Counted from the first letter of the stretch, positions 24,273 through 34,547 are shown. The stretch: 64,000 nt of DNA from Gammaproteobacteria bacterium (GCA_028289815.1 JAPYNQ010000020.1:1-64000), one strand, 5' to 3'. The notes: generated by a model from the letters alone, not told the origin. A program made the numbers and translations.

Positions 24273-25775
24273 ATGTGTGGGATTGTAGGTATTGTCAGCC
24301 ATTCGACTGTTAACCAAAGCCTGTATGATGCTTTGACTATGCTTCAGCACCGAGGCCAGGATGCCGCCGGCATTGTTACGGCGGATAGTGATCATATGTA
24401 CTTACGTAAAGATAACGGCTTGGTTCGTGATGTTTTTCACGCACATCATATGCTGAAGCTACCCGGAAACATGGGTATCGGACATGTTCGATACCCCACT
24501 GCGGGCTGTGACAGCTCAGCCGATGCACAGCCGTTTTACGTGAACTCCCCTTATGGCATAACACTCGCCCATAATGGCAATCTGACGAATGCTGGCGAGC
24601 TAAAGCGTGAACTGTTTATTGATGAGATGAGACACATCAATACGGATTCGGATTCAGAAATTCTCCTCAATGTATTTGCGCAGGAACTACAACGCATAGG
24701 CAAATTGAAAATCACACCCGCCGACATATTCAGGGCAGTGAAGGGTGTACACAAGCGCTGTAAAGGGGGATACGCTGTTGTAGCAATGATTATGGGGTAT
24801 GGTGTACTTGGGTTTCGCGACCCTTATGGCATACGCCCGCTTTGTTACGGCAAACGGGACGTAAATGCCGGTACTGAATACATGATAGCGTCTGAAAATG
24901 TTGCTCTCCAGTCACTGGAATATGATCTGGTTGATGATATCTGCCCTGGTGAAGCCGTTTTTATTGACGACACGGGTGTGCTATTTCGATGCCAGTGCCA
25001 TGATGACCCACAGCTATATCCCTGCCTGTTTGAATATGTCTATCTTGCTCGTCCTGACACCATTATTGATAAGGTGGCAGTGTATAAAGCCCGCTTGAGA
25101 ATGGGAGAGGCACTGGCTGAAAAAATTTTGCGGGAATGGTTCGGTCATAATATTGATGTTGTGATACCTATCCCGGATACATCACGCACGGCGGCGCTGC
25201 CTCTGGCATACAAATTGGGCATAAAATACCGAGAGGGATTTATCAAGAACAGGTACATAGGCCGCACATTCATTATGCCCGGACAACAGCGTACAAAGTC
25301 GGTAAGGCAGAAATTGAACGTAATTGACCTTGAGTTTAAAGGCAAGAATGTTTTATTGGTAGACGACTCCATCGTTCGAGGGACGACCTCAAGGCAGATC
25401 ATCAATATGGCACGACAAGCGGGGGCCAGGAAGGTTTATTTTGCATCCGCTGCGCCGGCAGTCAGATATCCCAATGTTTACGGAATTGACATGCCAACGT
25501 CTGGCGAACTCGTGGCATATGGTCGTACTGATGATGAGGTCTGCGAATATATAGGTGCGGACCGTCTGTTTTATCAGGACCTTGAAGATCTTAGGCGAGC
25601 TGTATTTAAAGGGAATTCAGATATCGCCGGATTTGAAGATTCTGTCTTTACTGGAAAATATCTGACTAACGAAGTCACTTCTGAGTATCTTAATAAGCTC
25701 GCAAAGCAACGTTGTGAGGTAGGCCGTCGAAATAACCAGACCGGCGAACCTATTGAAATTCATAATGTCTCGTAG
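24273..25775 (+). CDS. purF: amidophosphoribosyltransferase
   Basis: Catalyses the first committed step of purine synthesis, transferring glutamine nitrogen to PRPP. The 500-residue protein has the nucleophile Cys2 exposed after removal of Met1 in [11 protein letters not shown], which decides for ATG 24273 over an upstream frame at 24240. The glutaminase domain includes [12 protein letters not shown], and the phosphoribosyltransferase half has the PRPP loop [17 protein letters not shown] and [16 protein letters not shown]. It is the last gene of the folC operon, and a strong hairpin follows 12 bases after the stop. Confidence 0.97.
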   Translation: MCGIVGIVSHSTVNQSLYDALTMLQHRGQDAAGIVTADSDHMYLRKDNGLVRDVFHAHHMLKLPGNMGIGHVRYPTAGCDSSADAQPFYVNSPYGITLAHNGNLTNAGELKRELFIDEMRHINTDSDSEILLNVFAQELQRIGKLKITPADIFRAVKGVHKRCKGGYAVVAMIMGYGVLGFRDPYGIRPLCYGKRDVNAGTEYMIASENVALQSLEYDLVDDICPGEAVFIDDTGVLFRCQCHDDPQLYPCLFEYVYLARPDTIIDKVAVYKARLRMGEALAEKILREWFGHNIDVVIPIPDTSRTAALPLAYKLGIKYREGFIKNRYIGRTFIMPGQQRTKSVRQKLNVIDLEFKGKNVLLVDDSIVRGTTSRQIINMARQAGARKVYFASAAPAVRYPNVYGIDMPTSGELVAYGRTDDEVCEYIGADRLFYQDLEDLRRAVFKGNSDIAGFEDSVFTGKYLTNEVTSEYLNKLAKQRCEVGRRNNQTGEPIEIHNVS

Positions 25776-25786
25776 TATCGGTTCTG

Positions 25787-25805
25787 GCCTCACCAGTGGT
25801 GAGGC
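25787..25805 (+). terminator. hairpin after purF, possible terminator
   Basis: GCCTCACC and GGTGAGGC form a perfect 8-bp stem with a 3-base loop, 12 bases after the purF stop. There is no T-run behind it, so it may stabilise the 3' end or act as a weak terminator. Confidence 0.5.
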
Positions 25806-25926
25806 AGATTCTGGAAATTTCTGGTAACCCTGCTGATTAAGGTAGTCGACTACATTATCCTTTATGGTCCAGACAACAAGCTAGTACTGATATTTAGCAA
25901 TGTCCGGCCTTGATGAGAATCGGCTA

Positions 25927-25954
25927 TTGACCCTCGCCGATTTCAGTGTAATAT
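25927..25954 (+). promoter_or_regulatory. strong-looking sigma-70 promoter
   Basis: TTGACC (25927-25932) and TAATAT (25949-25954) with a 16-base spacer, about 50 bases upstream of the ATG at 26005. It lies inside the longer open frame that begins at 25900, which supports the shorter start for the downstream gene. Confidence 0.55.
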
Positions 25955-26004
25955 GCTTGGCAGGGGTAATGCTACTACCTGATAAATGGATAGTGGAGGG
26001 AAAA

Positions 26005-26439
26005 ATGGACCATTTACTGAACCTATCGAAAGCCGCCAAGCTTGCCGGGGTTAGCCGTCGCATTATCCAAGAGAAAATTCAGGATGGTTATCTGGAAGCC
26101 TTTGAAGGCCATGTCCGTATGTCTGCTTTGGTAAAGATCTACCCAGACGTTGACCTTGAGTCCTCTGCTATGCTGGAGAAAGTAGAGCGACTACAAAGCA
26201 ACGCCATGAACAAATATAACTCTGGCGACATTAATAATGAACTGGTGTTGACCAATCAGGTAAACAGATTACAGGTAGAGCTGACTGATGTCCGGGCAGA
26301 GCTAGAGTCATATAAAATCCTCGCTAAAGAAATACAGGAAAGACTCGTTGCAATGAGAGAGGCATGTGAGAGAAAAGAGAGGCAAATGTTGCAAGCGTTA
26401 TTGAAGTGGATGTCCATGCGACTTAAACAACATTTATGA
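26005..26439 (+). CDS. HTH (MerR/excisionase-like) plus coiled-coil protein
   Basis: A 144-residue protein. Residues ~4-45 (LNLSKAAKLAGVSRRIIQEK, then IQDGYLEAFEGHVRMSAL) look like a MerR/AlpA-type winged helix-turn-helix. Similar N-terminal modules occur ahead of ferredoxin-like domains in some proteobacteria, but no such domain follows here. From ~65 onward the sequence is charged and heptad-like (NELVLTNQVNRLQVELTDV), so a coiled coil is likely. GGAGGG ahead of ATG 26005 and a promoter at 25927 fix the start. It may be a transcription factor or a truncated derivative. The target is unknown. Confidence 0.65.
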   Translation: MDHLLNLSKAAKLAGVSRRIIQEKIQDGYLEAFEGHVRMSALVKIYPDVDLESSAMLEKVERLQSNAMNKYNSGDINNELVLTNQVNRLQVELTDVRAELESYKILAKEIQERLVAMREACERKERQMLQALLKWMSMRLKQHL

Positions 26440-26506
26440 ATAAAATAATAGCTGTTATCCATTATGATTCAAGCCTGTCAAGCGAAGGTTTTCTTTTTTT
26501 TGGCTG

Positions 26507-27169
26507 ATGGAAGAGATTTCGCGTCTTATTGATACGTTAAGACCACTCTTGCCGGAACGTTGTGTAATATCCGGCGGCCCGATCTCAAACCGGGTATCGG
26601 ATATAAGTCGAACTGAGCTAGCTTTGGTTAGATCAGCTGCTATAAGGCGTCAGCGTGAATTTGCCTGCGGTCGATACTATGCTCACCAGGTATTGCAAAT
26701 CCTGGGGCAGGATTTTCCCGTAATAGACCGAAATAAGGACGGTAGTCCTCAATGGCCACCTAATATAGTTGGCAGTATAAGTCATACTGGTACTTACTGT
26801 ATTGTTGCTGCAGGGACCGCAGCTGATATTGTTTCTATGGGTATTGATTTGGAGGAGAGCAGGCGCCTGAACCCTGATCTATGGTCTCGGCTGTTTACTT
26901 CATGTGAGCTTAAGGCGATAAATGATACCAATGATCCGGCTGGGCAGAGACGACGAGCTGCTGCCATTTTCAGTGCTAAAGAAGCCTTTTACAAATGTGA
27001 TTTTCCACTAAAAAAGTATACCGGATTTCGTAATATTGAAATCAGTCTGAAAAAAAATAACAATCTAAAATTTTTCCACGTCGAGAGTAATGCTGCGATT
27101 TGCTACGAGGGCTTTTATTGTTCGGGACTAAATTATGTACTAACGATAGTAATAAAAGCACAGATATAA
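26507..27169 (+). CDS. 4'-phosphopantetheinyl transferase (EntD/Sfp type)
   Basis: Moves phosphopantetheine from CoA to carrier proteins. The 220-residue protein has GSISHTGTYCIVAAG, the magnesium-binding MGIDLEESRRL and FSAKEAFYKCDFPL, which together define the EntD/PcpS class. No polyketide or non-ribosomal peptide synthase is in the window. In organisms without AcpS such enzymes also serve the fatty acid carrier protein, so its survival amid decay may mean an essential role. That last point is inference. Confidence 0.86.
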   Translation: MEEISRLIDTLRPLLPERCVISGGPISNRVSDISRTELALVRSAAIRRQREFACGRYYAHQVLQILGQDFPVIDRNKDGSPQWPPNIVGSISHTGTYCIVAAGTAADIVSMGIDLEESRRLNPDLWSRLFTSCELKAINDTNDPAGQRRRAAAIFSAKEAFYKCDFPLKKYTGFRNIEISLKKNNNLKFFHVESNAAICYEGFYCSGLNYVLTIVIKAQI

Positions 27170-27238
27170 AAACCATAATTGAAGAGCGATCAATTTATAC
27201 TTGCAATATCAAAGCAGAGTCGAAACAGCATATCAATC

Positions 27239-27690
27239 ATGATCCATAACCTCCCTGTTGGTTGGCAGGAATGGGTTTCACGACCCAAGGTGAATCTTGG
27301 TACCATTAAAACCAAAGTGGACACTGGTGCCAATACCTGTGCATTACATGCCTATTATGTTGATCCTTATAAGGAAGCTGGTGACAGCTGGATACGCTTT
27401 GGTATCCACCCCCTATCAGGGCGATCTTGAAACTGCCGTGGAGTGTTACGCACGGCTAGCTGACAGGCGTAGGGCGACTGACTCAGGCGGTCATACCGAG
27501 ATGCGCTTTGTCACTAAGTACATCTATTAATTTGGCTGGCCATCAGTTTGAAACAGAAATTACCCTGACTAATAGAGATACCGTGCGATTCCGAATGTTG
27601 TTGGGTCGCAACTTGCTCAATAATAACTTCATAGTTGACCAGCCCGATCTTTCTTGCTTAAGACTAAGCCGAATAGCATTAGTCGAAATC
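27239..27690 (+). pseudogene. retropepsin-like (ATP-dependent) zinc protease family, broken
   Basis: ATG 27239 starts LPVGWQEWVSRPKVNLGTIK, then TKVDTGANTCALHAY with the aspartyl-protease-like DTGA motif, and RFGIHPL. A frameshift near 27415 moves the match to another frame (ATDSGGHTEMRFVTK) and a second near 27520 to EITLTNRDTVRFRMLLGRN. The parts together span the PF05618 family usually encoded beside rimK. Two frameshifts in one short gene mean it is dead unless they are sequencing errors. Confidence 0.82.
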
Positions 27691-27705
27691 TTTAGAATCA
27701 GAACA

Positions 27706-28618
27706 GTGAAAATAGCAATCCTATCAAGAAATAAAAAACTCTAATCGACGTGTTGGCGCAGGCAAGTGAAGAGCGTGGTCATGAAGCACATATTATTGAA
27801 TTGATACTCTCAGGTGTTACATGGACGTTAATTCTACTACTAAGCCGGCGATGTGGTACCGAGGTGAAAAATTGGAAGGCTTTGATGCGGTAGTTCCCCG
27901 TATTGGTGCCTCAATAACTAACTATGGTATGGCAGTTATTCGTCAATTTGAAATGATGGATGTTTATTGTCTGACTGAATCTGTGGTTTTAGGACGCTAG
28001 CGAGATAAGTTACGAGCCCTACAGTTGCTATCTCGGAGCGAGATTGGCATGCCCATCACCGGATTTGCCCATAACTTAGACAGCACCAGAGACTGATCAA
28101 ATTGGCTGATGGACCTCCCTTGGTGGTAAAGCTCTTGCAGAGAACTCAGGGGTGTGGTGTTGTGTTGGCAGAGACGGCCAAAGCTGCGGAAAGTGTTATT
28201 GATGCATTTTGGAAGCTGAAAGCAGATTTCCTGGTTCAGGAATTTACTAAAAGAGTCGGTGGTAACGATGTCCGCCGTTTGGTTATTGGCAGCAGGGTAA
28301 CTGCTGCAATGGAGCGTACCGCCGAAGCCGGCGAATTTCGTTCGAACCTGCATAGGGGGTAGTGCTGAGTTAACTAAGCTAACATCTATTGGGCGGAGAA
28401 CGGCAATTAAGGCATTGCAAAAGCTGGGCTTAAAGGTATCTGGTATAGATATTTTGCGATCGGATCGTAGTCCCTTGGTTATAGAGGTGAGCTCTTCGTC
28501 TGGTTTGGAAAGCATCGAAACAGTAGCAAGAAAAATGCGGCTGACGCTATCATTGAATACATTGAGGCTAATGCGAAATCCAACCGGACGCGCACCGAAG
28601 GAAAAGATTGATATCTAA
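27706..28618 (+). pseudogene. rimK: RimK-family ATP-grasp glutamate ligase, broken
   Basis: GTG 27706 gives VKIAILSRNKKL, the expected RimK N-terminus, and then a stop. Further matches lie in other frames: [11 protein letters not shown], then [55 protein letters not shown], and a last piece [20 protein letters not shown]. Order and spacing follow intact RimK (about 300 residues), the enzyme that adds glutamates to ribosomal protein S6 or other targets. At least four disruptions are visible. Confidence 0.86.
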
Positions 28619-29699
28619 TGAGAAACAAACCAGTACAGCTTGTTGATATCGCCATTGAACCGGGAGAGCAAAAGGCTATTGAGATTTCGCTAGCCACCAC
28701 GACAACGCATAACGATCTGAAAATGACTGCTCATGCTATGCATGAGCAACCGACCCGGTCTTTTTTGTTTGTCTGTGTGACTATTCATGGCGATGAAATC
28801 AATGGTGTTGAAATTATTCGCTGCCTGCTCGGGCAAAAACAAATCCAACAGATTAGAGGAACATTGATAACGATTCCCATTGTTAATATGCATGGCTTTA
28901 TCAGCCACTCCTGCTATTTGCCAGATGGTTACGACCTCAATCGTAGTTTTCCGGGTAGTAATAAAGGTTCGTTAGCGGGGCACGCATTGCCAATACTTTT
29001 CTCAACGAGGTTGTGACCAAGTGTGCCCATGGTATTGACTTGCATACAGGTGCTTGACACCGTGACAATCTTCCACAGATCAGTGCCGACCTGAACCAGA
29101 AAAACATCAAAGATCTGGCTGTTAGCTTTGATGTTCCTGCTATTATTAACTCTAGAATGATCGATGATTCCCTGAGGGAAGCAGCCAGCGAAACAGGCAT
29201 ACCCGTTCTGTTATAAGAAGCAGGCGAGACGCTACGGTTCAATGAGGTGAGTATCCGTGCTGATGTACGAGAGGTATGTAGTGTCATGAGAGCACTGGAG
29301 ATGTTACCTAAACTGAAAAAAGGTGGCAGCACGTTATCGCCGGTAATCTCGTTCAGCACTTCCTAGGTTAAGGCACTTTACAGAGGTATTTTTCGGGAAC
29401 TGGTGCCCTTGAGGGTCAAAGTAGAGAAAGGTAGCGTCCTAGGAGTAATTGCTGGTCCGCTTGGTATCAGTGAATACAAAGTAATAGCGCCTGAAGAAGG
29501 TATCGTGATTGGCCGAACAAATCTACCACTGATCCATGAAGGTGATGCACTGTTCCATCTGGCTTACTATCAGCATCAGGTAGATATGGTGCTGAACCAA
29601 GTCGAGGGATTTCAGGAAGCATTAGAGTCTGAAACCGTCAATTTGTCACCAGCTAAATCAGCCTCGGATTGGAAAACTGATTGGGACCAGCTCGTCTAG
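28618..29699 (+). pseudogene. succinylglutamate desuccinylase/aspartoacylase family, broken
   Basis: Starts at ATG 28618, overlapping the end of the rimK relic, with TIHGDEINGVEIIRCLLG (zinc-binding His and Glu), GYDLNRSFPGS and, after a frameshift near 29000, GIDLHTGA followed by a stop. Later pieces (PAIINSRMIDDSLREAA, then LRVKVEKGSVLGVIAGPLG) complete the family order. Several stops and at least two frameshifts kill it. The zinc protease-rimK-acylase trio is a common proteobacterial operon. Confidence 0.84.
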
Positions 29700-29854
29700 T
29701 GATGCTGTATGCTGCGCCCGCACTTTGGCTGGTCCCTCAATAATTATAGTTAATTTTGGCTTTTTCACATATGGGAGTGATTTCAGGGCGTTAGATTACA
29801 CTGAGGCAGTATACAGACCATAAGCCCGGTATTCATACAGGAAGGCTGCGGTCC
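29700..29854. other. spacer
   Basis: A short convergent spacer between the acylase relic and the cNMP/rhodanese gene. No clear terminator. Confidence 0.4.
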
Positions 29855-30919
29855 CTAAATCTGAGGCATTGCCTGTTGAAGGCCACCCTTCAGGACATAG
29901 GCATCGAAACCCCTTTCACTTAAAATATAGCCTGCTGAGGAACTGCGTCTTCCAGTATCACATGCAACAATGTACCGTTGTGATTCCTGTAATATATCAA
30001 TCTTTTCTCGCAGAAAATATAAAGGGATATTAATGCTACCTTTGATATTCCATTTTTCAAATTCTGTTGGAAGACGGACATCCAGTAACTTGGCACCTTT
30101 TACAATCATTTGTTTGGCTTCGTCCAGAGTAGCTGTCTTCATAAGAGGTTCTTTGAGCAGCTCTTCGAAGTCACTCTTGGAGAGGCGCATTAATGTTCCA
30201 TCGGTGGCCATTTTGATAGTTGCATTACGCCTTGCGGAGGATATCAGTGCTTCTTCACCAAAGCTGTCTCCTTCAGTCAGAATGGCCAATTTCACACCCT
30301 CCGGCTTGTTGGGAGTTTCGCGTACCACTTGGCATTTGCCTCTACTAATAATATAAAAGTAATCTCCCTCTTCCCCTTGCTTAATAACAGTGTCGCCCTG
30401 ATTAAAGCCAACAGCCTCCATTTCCATAAACATGGTTTGAATATTGGCAGGTGGGAGGCGATGAAATGCCTTTGCCCGTAATATCTTGGTCATCCAGTCA
30501 CCAGTATCTTCATCAGCGATATCCTGTTTCCTGCTGAGCTCGACGACATCATAGCTACCCGTCTGATCCCAAGTAAGCATTAAATCAAGCAGATCGCTAT
30601 CTACGCGGACAAAGGTCGCATCTTTGATGATACGTGCACTGAGCTGGCGAGGCTGTGAAGGTGCAAGGGGGTGGGTGGCACCGGGAGTACCGCCTTTAAT
30701 TCTTTTCAGGGCTTGCCCGTTCTGATTAAGCAGTTCGACTTCACCAGCAATAATATACACTGATTTTTTATCCTGCTCCCCCTGTTTGAAGGCATATCGC
30801 CCGGCAGTTACCGTATCAACGGTAATTTTTTCTGTTAATTCAGAGAAGCGTTCTGGATTCAGCCCGTTAATTGGTACCAAAGTACGAAGAACCTGCTTAT
30901 CTACGGCGACTGAACTCAT
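29855..30919 (-). CDS. protein with two cyclic-nucleotide-binding domains and a rhodanese domain
   Basis: A 354-residue cytoplasmic protein. The first CNB-like domain (~15-110) is degenerate. The second (~150-260) carries the classic QGEEGDYFYIISRGKCQV and GDSFGEEALISSARRNATI, the phosphate-binding cassette. A C-terminal rhodanese domain (~265-350) has LLDVRLPTEFEKWNIKGSIN and the loop ACDTGRRSSSAG with the candidate catalytic cysteine. GAGGGA precedes the ATG. Such fusions are known in sulfur-oxidising and related gammaproteobacteria, and a link between nucleotide sensing and sulfur transfer is plausible but unproven. Confidence 0.88.
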   Translation of the reverse strand: MSSVAVDKQVLRTLVPINGLNPERFSELTEKITVDTVTAGRYAFKQGEQDKKSVYIIAGEVELLNQNGQALKRIKGGTPGATHPLAPSQPRQLSARIIKDATFVRVDSDLLDLMLTWDQTGSYDVVELSRKQDIADEDTGDWMTKILRAKAFHRLPPANIQTMFMEMEAVGFNQGDTVIKQGEEGDYFYIISRGKCQVVRETPNKPEGVKLAILTEGDSFGEEALISSARRNATIKMATDGTLMRLSKSDFEELLKEPLMKTATLDEAKQMIVKGAKLLDVRLPTEFEKWNIKGSINIPLYFLREKIDILQESQRYIVACDTGRRSSSAGYILSERGFDAYVLKGGLQQAMPQI

Positions 30920-31967
30920 GCAGTATTTCCCTCAAGGCTGATATATTTCAAAATGCGAACCACAATAAAGCGAAGATAACATCCTTTAATGTGACTCTTC
31001 AATTATATCACTTAATTATACTACTTATACACGATTTGCCTTGGTCCTGTCCTAGGGTACCTATGAGACAAAATCAGGTGGTCTGTATAAATTGTTGATG
31101 TTTGTCCATAAGTGCGTGTGGGCAAATCCCATGGCCATAGTGGGTTCGATAGTAATTTGCTTATAGGCTGTAGTCGCGTTATTGGTTGTGGTCTCTCTCC
31201 AAGTTGTTTACCTAGGATTCATACGGTGCCAACGGAGGCGGACAGGAGTGCGCGATTAATACCTGCAAGGTCAATTGACTTTGGTGCAACCCATCTCGGA
31301 GCAAGTGCTTCGTGTTAAAGAAACCGTCCAAGTTGCGGGCGTGAACGTATGTACCATCTACCAGTGACTGGTCCGATATCACTACGAAGGCTCAGATGGC
31401 TTGGTGAATTGCTCATTCAAATCCCAACATAACCATCAGCATCTCAAATTATTCAGCTACCCTGTGCCGTATTTCTTGAGCCTTTACCAAATAATAGTGT
31501 GTATTGTTGTGTTACTTTACTGGCTTTGTACACTGAGCGGTGGTTACGATGTTGCCGGATGGATTTTCTTTATGTGCCTGCCGTGTTTTAGCGTCAGAGT
31601 ATCTGACAGGTTTGTTGCTTGTGCGTCCGTTTCTGGCAGGTCTGAACCGCGATTCAGCTGCCTGCTGGTATGCCTGTTGCCGGGATTATCAGCGCACATG
31701 GTAAACCGTACAGTATTGGAGAGGGAAGGGGTCTCCATGCCTATGTCTGGCGTTTTTCCCAGATGTGCCTTACTTATAATGAACAGGGGCCGCGGGTTAT
31801 GGTTACCGGTTCCGGTGTAGTTACTTACGGTCATTCCATGATCAGGGGTGGGTTTATACGCTGTGTTTTGATAGTTCGTGTATCGCCTGAGGACCGTTTG
31901 GCTGGCTGATGGTGATAGTTGTCGGCAAATTCTCTACCAGCGGCTTTAGCCAGTCTGTTGAATACTG
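30920..31967. other. 1-kb gene-less stretch
   Basis: Open frames at 31401-31820 and 31670-31909 overlap each other in different frames and carry no family signature. The first has one hydrophobic segment. The region looks like a gene broken beyond recognition. Nothing can be named. Confidence 0.5.
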
Positions 31968-32387
31968 ATGTCAGACTCGTTTTACTGGCTAGTACTAAGC
32001 AGCGGTTTGTTGTCTTCCACACTGTTGCCAGGTAATTCCGAAGTTATCTTTACATCGTTACTGTTTGTTTATCCAGAGTTTTGGCTTGGCTTGCTGATAG
32101 CGGTTACAGTGGGTAACACCATGGGTAGCTATATTTCCTGGGGTATGGGATGGGCACTAGCAAACCGTTTTCCAGTGCGGTTCGGTGGCTTGCGCAGTCG
32201 TGAAAACGCTGTTCGGGCTATTCAAAGGTGGGGCAGCCCGATTTTGTTACTGTCTTGGATGCCGGTTATTGGTGACCTGCTTTGTGTCGCCGCAGGCTGG
32301 CTGAAAACGAGACCGGTCTCCGGCCTGCTATATATTGCGACCGGCAAGCTACTGCGCTATGGCCTGATTGTCTGGCTGACTGTGTAG
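31968..32387 (+). CDS. YqaA-like small DedA-related membrane protein
   Basis: A 139-residue inner-membrane protein of the YqaA/SNARE-associated family. Features are an N-terminal hydrophobic segment with STLLPGNSEV, where DedA proteins have a conserved acidic residue, a central GNTMGSYISWGMG, and WGSPILLLSWMPVIGDLLCV followed by an amphipathic tail. The function is unknown; relatives are lipid-translocation or envelope-homeostasis proteins. It survives intact between two decayed regions. Confidence 0.83.
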   Translation: MSDSFYWLVLSSGLLSSTLLPGNSEVIFTSLLFVYPEFWLGLLIAVTVGNTMGSYISWGMGWALANRFPVRFGGLRSRENAVRAIQRWGSPILLLSWMPVIGDLLCVAAGWLKTRPVSGLLYIATGKLLRYGLIVWLTV

Positions 32388-32427
32388 CCGGTCACTGAGG
32401 CTTTACTCATGCTGCACGGTACGGTGT

Positions 32428-32526
32428 TAAAAGTATCCTCAAAATGCTCATTTACGTAAATAACCTATAACCGTGTTTTTCGGCTTTTTGCCTTGCTTCG
32501 CCACTTACCTGAGTAAATTTCAACGG
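32428..32526. repeat. dispersed ~100-bp repeat, copy A
   Basis: Contains CCTCAAAATGCTCATTTAC, a T-rich CGGCTTTTTGCCTTGCTTC and CACTTACCTGAGTAAATTTC in that order. Two further degenerate copies lie at 38292-38385 and 38601-38700. No ORF spans it. Confidence 0.65.
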
Positions 32527-32527
32527 C

Positions 32528-33231
32528 CTAAATGGGGTTTATCCCTTCTAGAGGTATCCGCACATAGCTAATGTCTTTCATGATGGCGTAAAGGGCCGAT
32601 AATACCAAGAATATCAACAGCGGGTAGGACAACAATCCAAAGACGATGCTGGTTACCAGCGGAATGAGTATCTGGACTTGTTTGCTGGTTTCAGACAGTA
32701 GTGGTAACATGCTTGCAATGATGGCGATTGAGGTCAGCGTGATAGCACGGAAGCGGCCACGCACCGTTTGGTTCGCCACTTCATGGAGGTTTCCTCCCTG
32801 TTTTGCCCGGTATTTGACGAATCTCACCATGAGTGTGGAGAGTCGCTGACGGCAATTTCTGAAAACGATGCAAAGCCGACTATGCTTGGTATGGTGATAG
32901 CCAAACCTATCAGTATGTGTCTCCAGATGACACCGATCAATACCAGCGGAACCGCTACCATGACGATTAGTGGCTCACGATAGTTCTTGAATTGCAGGCT
33001 GAGCAGTAGAAACATGCCGGCGAAGCCAATTGAAAAGCCGTTTAGCATGGATTTCTGAGTAATGGTACCATTTTTGGCTTCGCCTTCAAAACTGAGTTTT
33101 AGTTGCGGATATTTTTCTTTTAGTTCTGGAAAGTACTGATCTTTGATATGGTCGAGTACTTGTGAGATATTGGCTTTAGTGGAATCAATATCGGTGAATA
33201 CGCGGCTGTTTAAGCTAAGGAAGTCCTGATC
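32528..33231 (-). pseudogene. RND efflux permease (AcrB family), C-terminal relic
   Basis: Read leftwards from 33231, the frame gives FLSLNSRVFTDIDSTKANIS, LNGFSIGFAGMFLLLSLQF, then YREPLIVMVAVPLVLIGVIW and IPSIVGFASFSEIAVSDS. After a frameshift near 32825 it continues MVRFVKYRAKQGGNLHEV, RFRAITLTSIAIIASMLPLL and QVQILIPLVTSIVFGLL. These are the last membrane helices of an AcrB-type pump. The first ~700 residues are absent and the metK stop lies four bases away, so a large deletion joined metK to the pump tail. Confidence 0.85.
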
Positions 33232-33234
33232 AAA

Positions 33235-34404
33235 TCAGAATTTTTCTGAGGCAGTCTTAAGTTGTTCTGCCTTATCGGTACGTTCCCAGGTAAACTTGGG
33301 ATCTTCGCGACCGAAGTGCCCATAGGTTGCTGTTTCGCGATAAATTGGCTGCAACAGATTCAGCTCTCGTATGATACTCCCTGGTCTAAGATCAAAATGT
33401 TCGGCGACCAGGGTTTCGATGCGGTGTTCGTTAATATGGTTGGTGGCGAAAGTATCGACATGGATAGAAATCGGTCGGGAAACACCAATCGCGTAGGCCA
33501 GCTGCACTTCGCATTTGTCGGCTAGACCTGCAGCAACCACATTTTTGGCAACATATCGTGCGGCATAGGCAGCTGAGCGATCCACTTTGGATGGGTCCTT
33601 ACCGGAAAATGCGCCGCCACCGTGACGACCTACGCCGCCGTAGGTGTCAACAATGATTTTGCGTCCTGTCAGGCCGCAATCACCGGCAGGACCGCCAATT
33701 ACAAAGCGACCGGTGGGGTTTATAAAGTACTTTGTATTATTGCTCAGCATGTCGGCAGGCAAAACCGGCTTGATAATCTCCTCCATGACTAGTTCTTTTA
33801 GGTCGTTATGGCTGATGTCTTCGCTGTGCTGGGTTGACAGTATGACAGTATCAATTGTCGTGGGGATATGATTTTGGTACTTGACGGAAACTTGGGATTT
33901 GACATCAGGACGTAGCCATTCCAACAGCCCCGATTTGCGAATCTTTGCCTGCTGCTCAGTCAGACGATGTGCCAGCTGAATCGGCATGGGCATCAGGGCA
34001 GGTGTCTCATTGGTTGCATAGCCGTACATCAGCCCCTGATCCCCTGCGCCTTGGCCCGGATCAATACCTTCGCCTTCATTGACGCCTCGTGCGATATCAG
34101 AAGATTGTCTATCTAGTGAAACAAGGACTGCACAGCTGGCACCGTCAAAACCCATCTCGCTGCTGTTATAGCCGATATCCAGGATGGTATCGCGTACTAC
34201 CCGGGCGTAATCAATATTGGCGGTTGTGGTGATTTCGCCACAGACTATCACCATGCCGGTGCTTATCAAGGTTTCGCAGGCCACGCGCGCCTTTCGGTCC
34301 TGTTCAAGAATGGCATCGACTATGGCATCTGAGCAGCTATCAGCTATTTTGTCCGGATGTCCTTCTCCAACCGATTCGGATGAAACGATATATTCCCTAG
34401 CCAC
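33235..34404 (-). CDS. metK: S-adenosylmethionine synthetase
   Basis: Forms S-adenosylmethionine from ATP and methionine in the cytoplasm. The 389-residue protein has [20 protein letters not shown] with the catalytic His and metal Asp, [12 protein letters not shown], the P-loop [19 protein letters not shown], and C-terminal YGHFG. GTG at 34404, with GGGAG 7 bases upstream, gives the usual N-terminus; a longer frame from 34482 is less likely. The stop is followed almost at once by an RND relic. An 8-bp palindrome lies 41 bases upstream. Confidence 0.96.
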   Translation of the reverse strand: MAREYIVSSESVGEGHPDKIADSCSDAIVDAILEQDRKARVACETLISTGMVIVCGEITTTANIDYARVVRDTILDIGYNSSEMGFDGASCAVLVSLDRQSSDIARGVNEGEGIDPGQGAGDQGLMYGYATNETPALMPMPIQLAHRLTEQQAKIRKSGLLEWLRPDVKSQVSVKYQNHIPTTIDTVILSTQHSEDISHNDLKELVMEEIIKPVLPADMLSNNTKYFINPTGRFVIGGPAGDCGLTGRKIIVDTYGGVGRHGGGAFSGKDPSKVDRSAAYAARYVAKNVVAAGLADKCEVQLAYAIGVSRPISIHVDTFATNHINEHRIETLVAEHFDLRPGSIIRELNLLQPIYRETATYGHFGREDPKFTWERTDKAEQLKTASEKF

Positions 34405-34444
34405 GTTAACACTCCCTGCAAGTCCCCGAAACGGGCATTGTGAT

Positions 34445-34463
34445 AGCAGACATATTGTCTGCT
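34445..34463. promoter_or_regulatory. perfect 8-bp inverted repeat in the metK leader
   Basis: AGCAGACA, spacer TAT, TGTCTGCT: both arms match perfectly. It sits 41-59 bases upstream of the metK start, in the divergent spacer shared with the dehydrogenase gene. It could be an operator or an mRNA hairpin. The core AGAC...GTCT vaguely recalls a MetJ box but is spaced differently. Confidence 0.5.
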
Positions 34464-34511
34464 GCTTTGCCGAAGAAAGCAAATCCTTGCAAATATATTA
34501 GGCGTTCGACC

Positions 34512-34541
34512 TTCGGAATTGTGTTCTGTCTGATTTATAAT
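34512..34541 (+). promoter_or_regulatory. promoter abutting the dehydrogenase start
   Basis: TTCGGA (34512-34517) and a perfect TATAAT (34536-34541), spacer 18. Transcription would start at or next to the ATG at 34548, so the mRNA may be leaderless. No Shine-Dalgarno sequence is visible. Confidence 0.45.
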
Positions 34542-34547
34542 CCGTCC

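Noticed and set aside
31401-31909. Overlapping plus-strand frames of 139 and 79 codons
   Set aside because: Mutually exclusive frames in an eroded stretch, with no recognisable protein.
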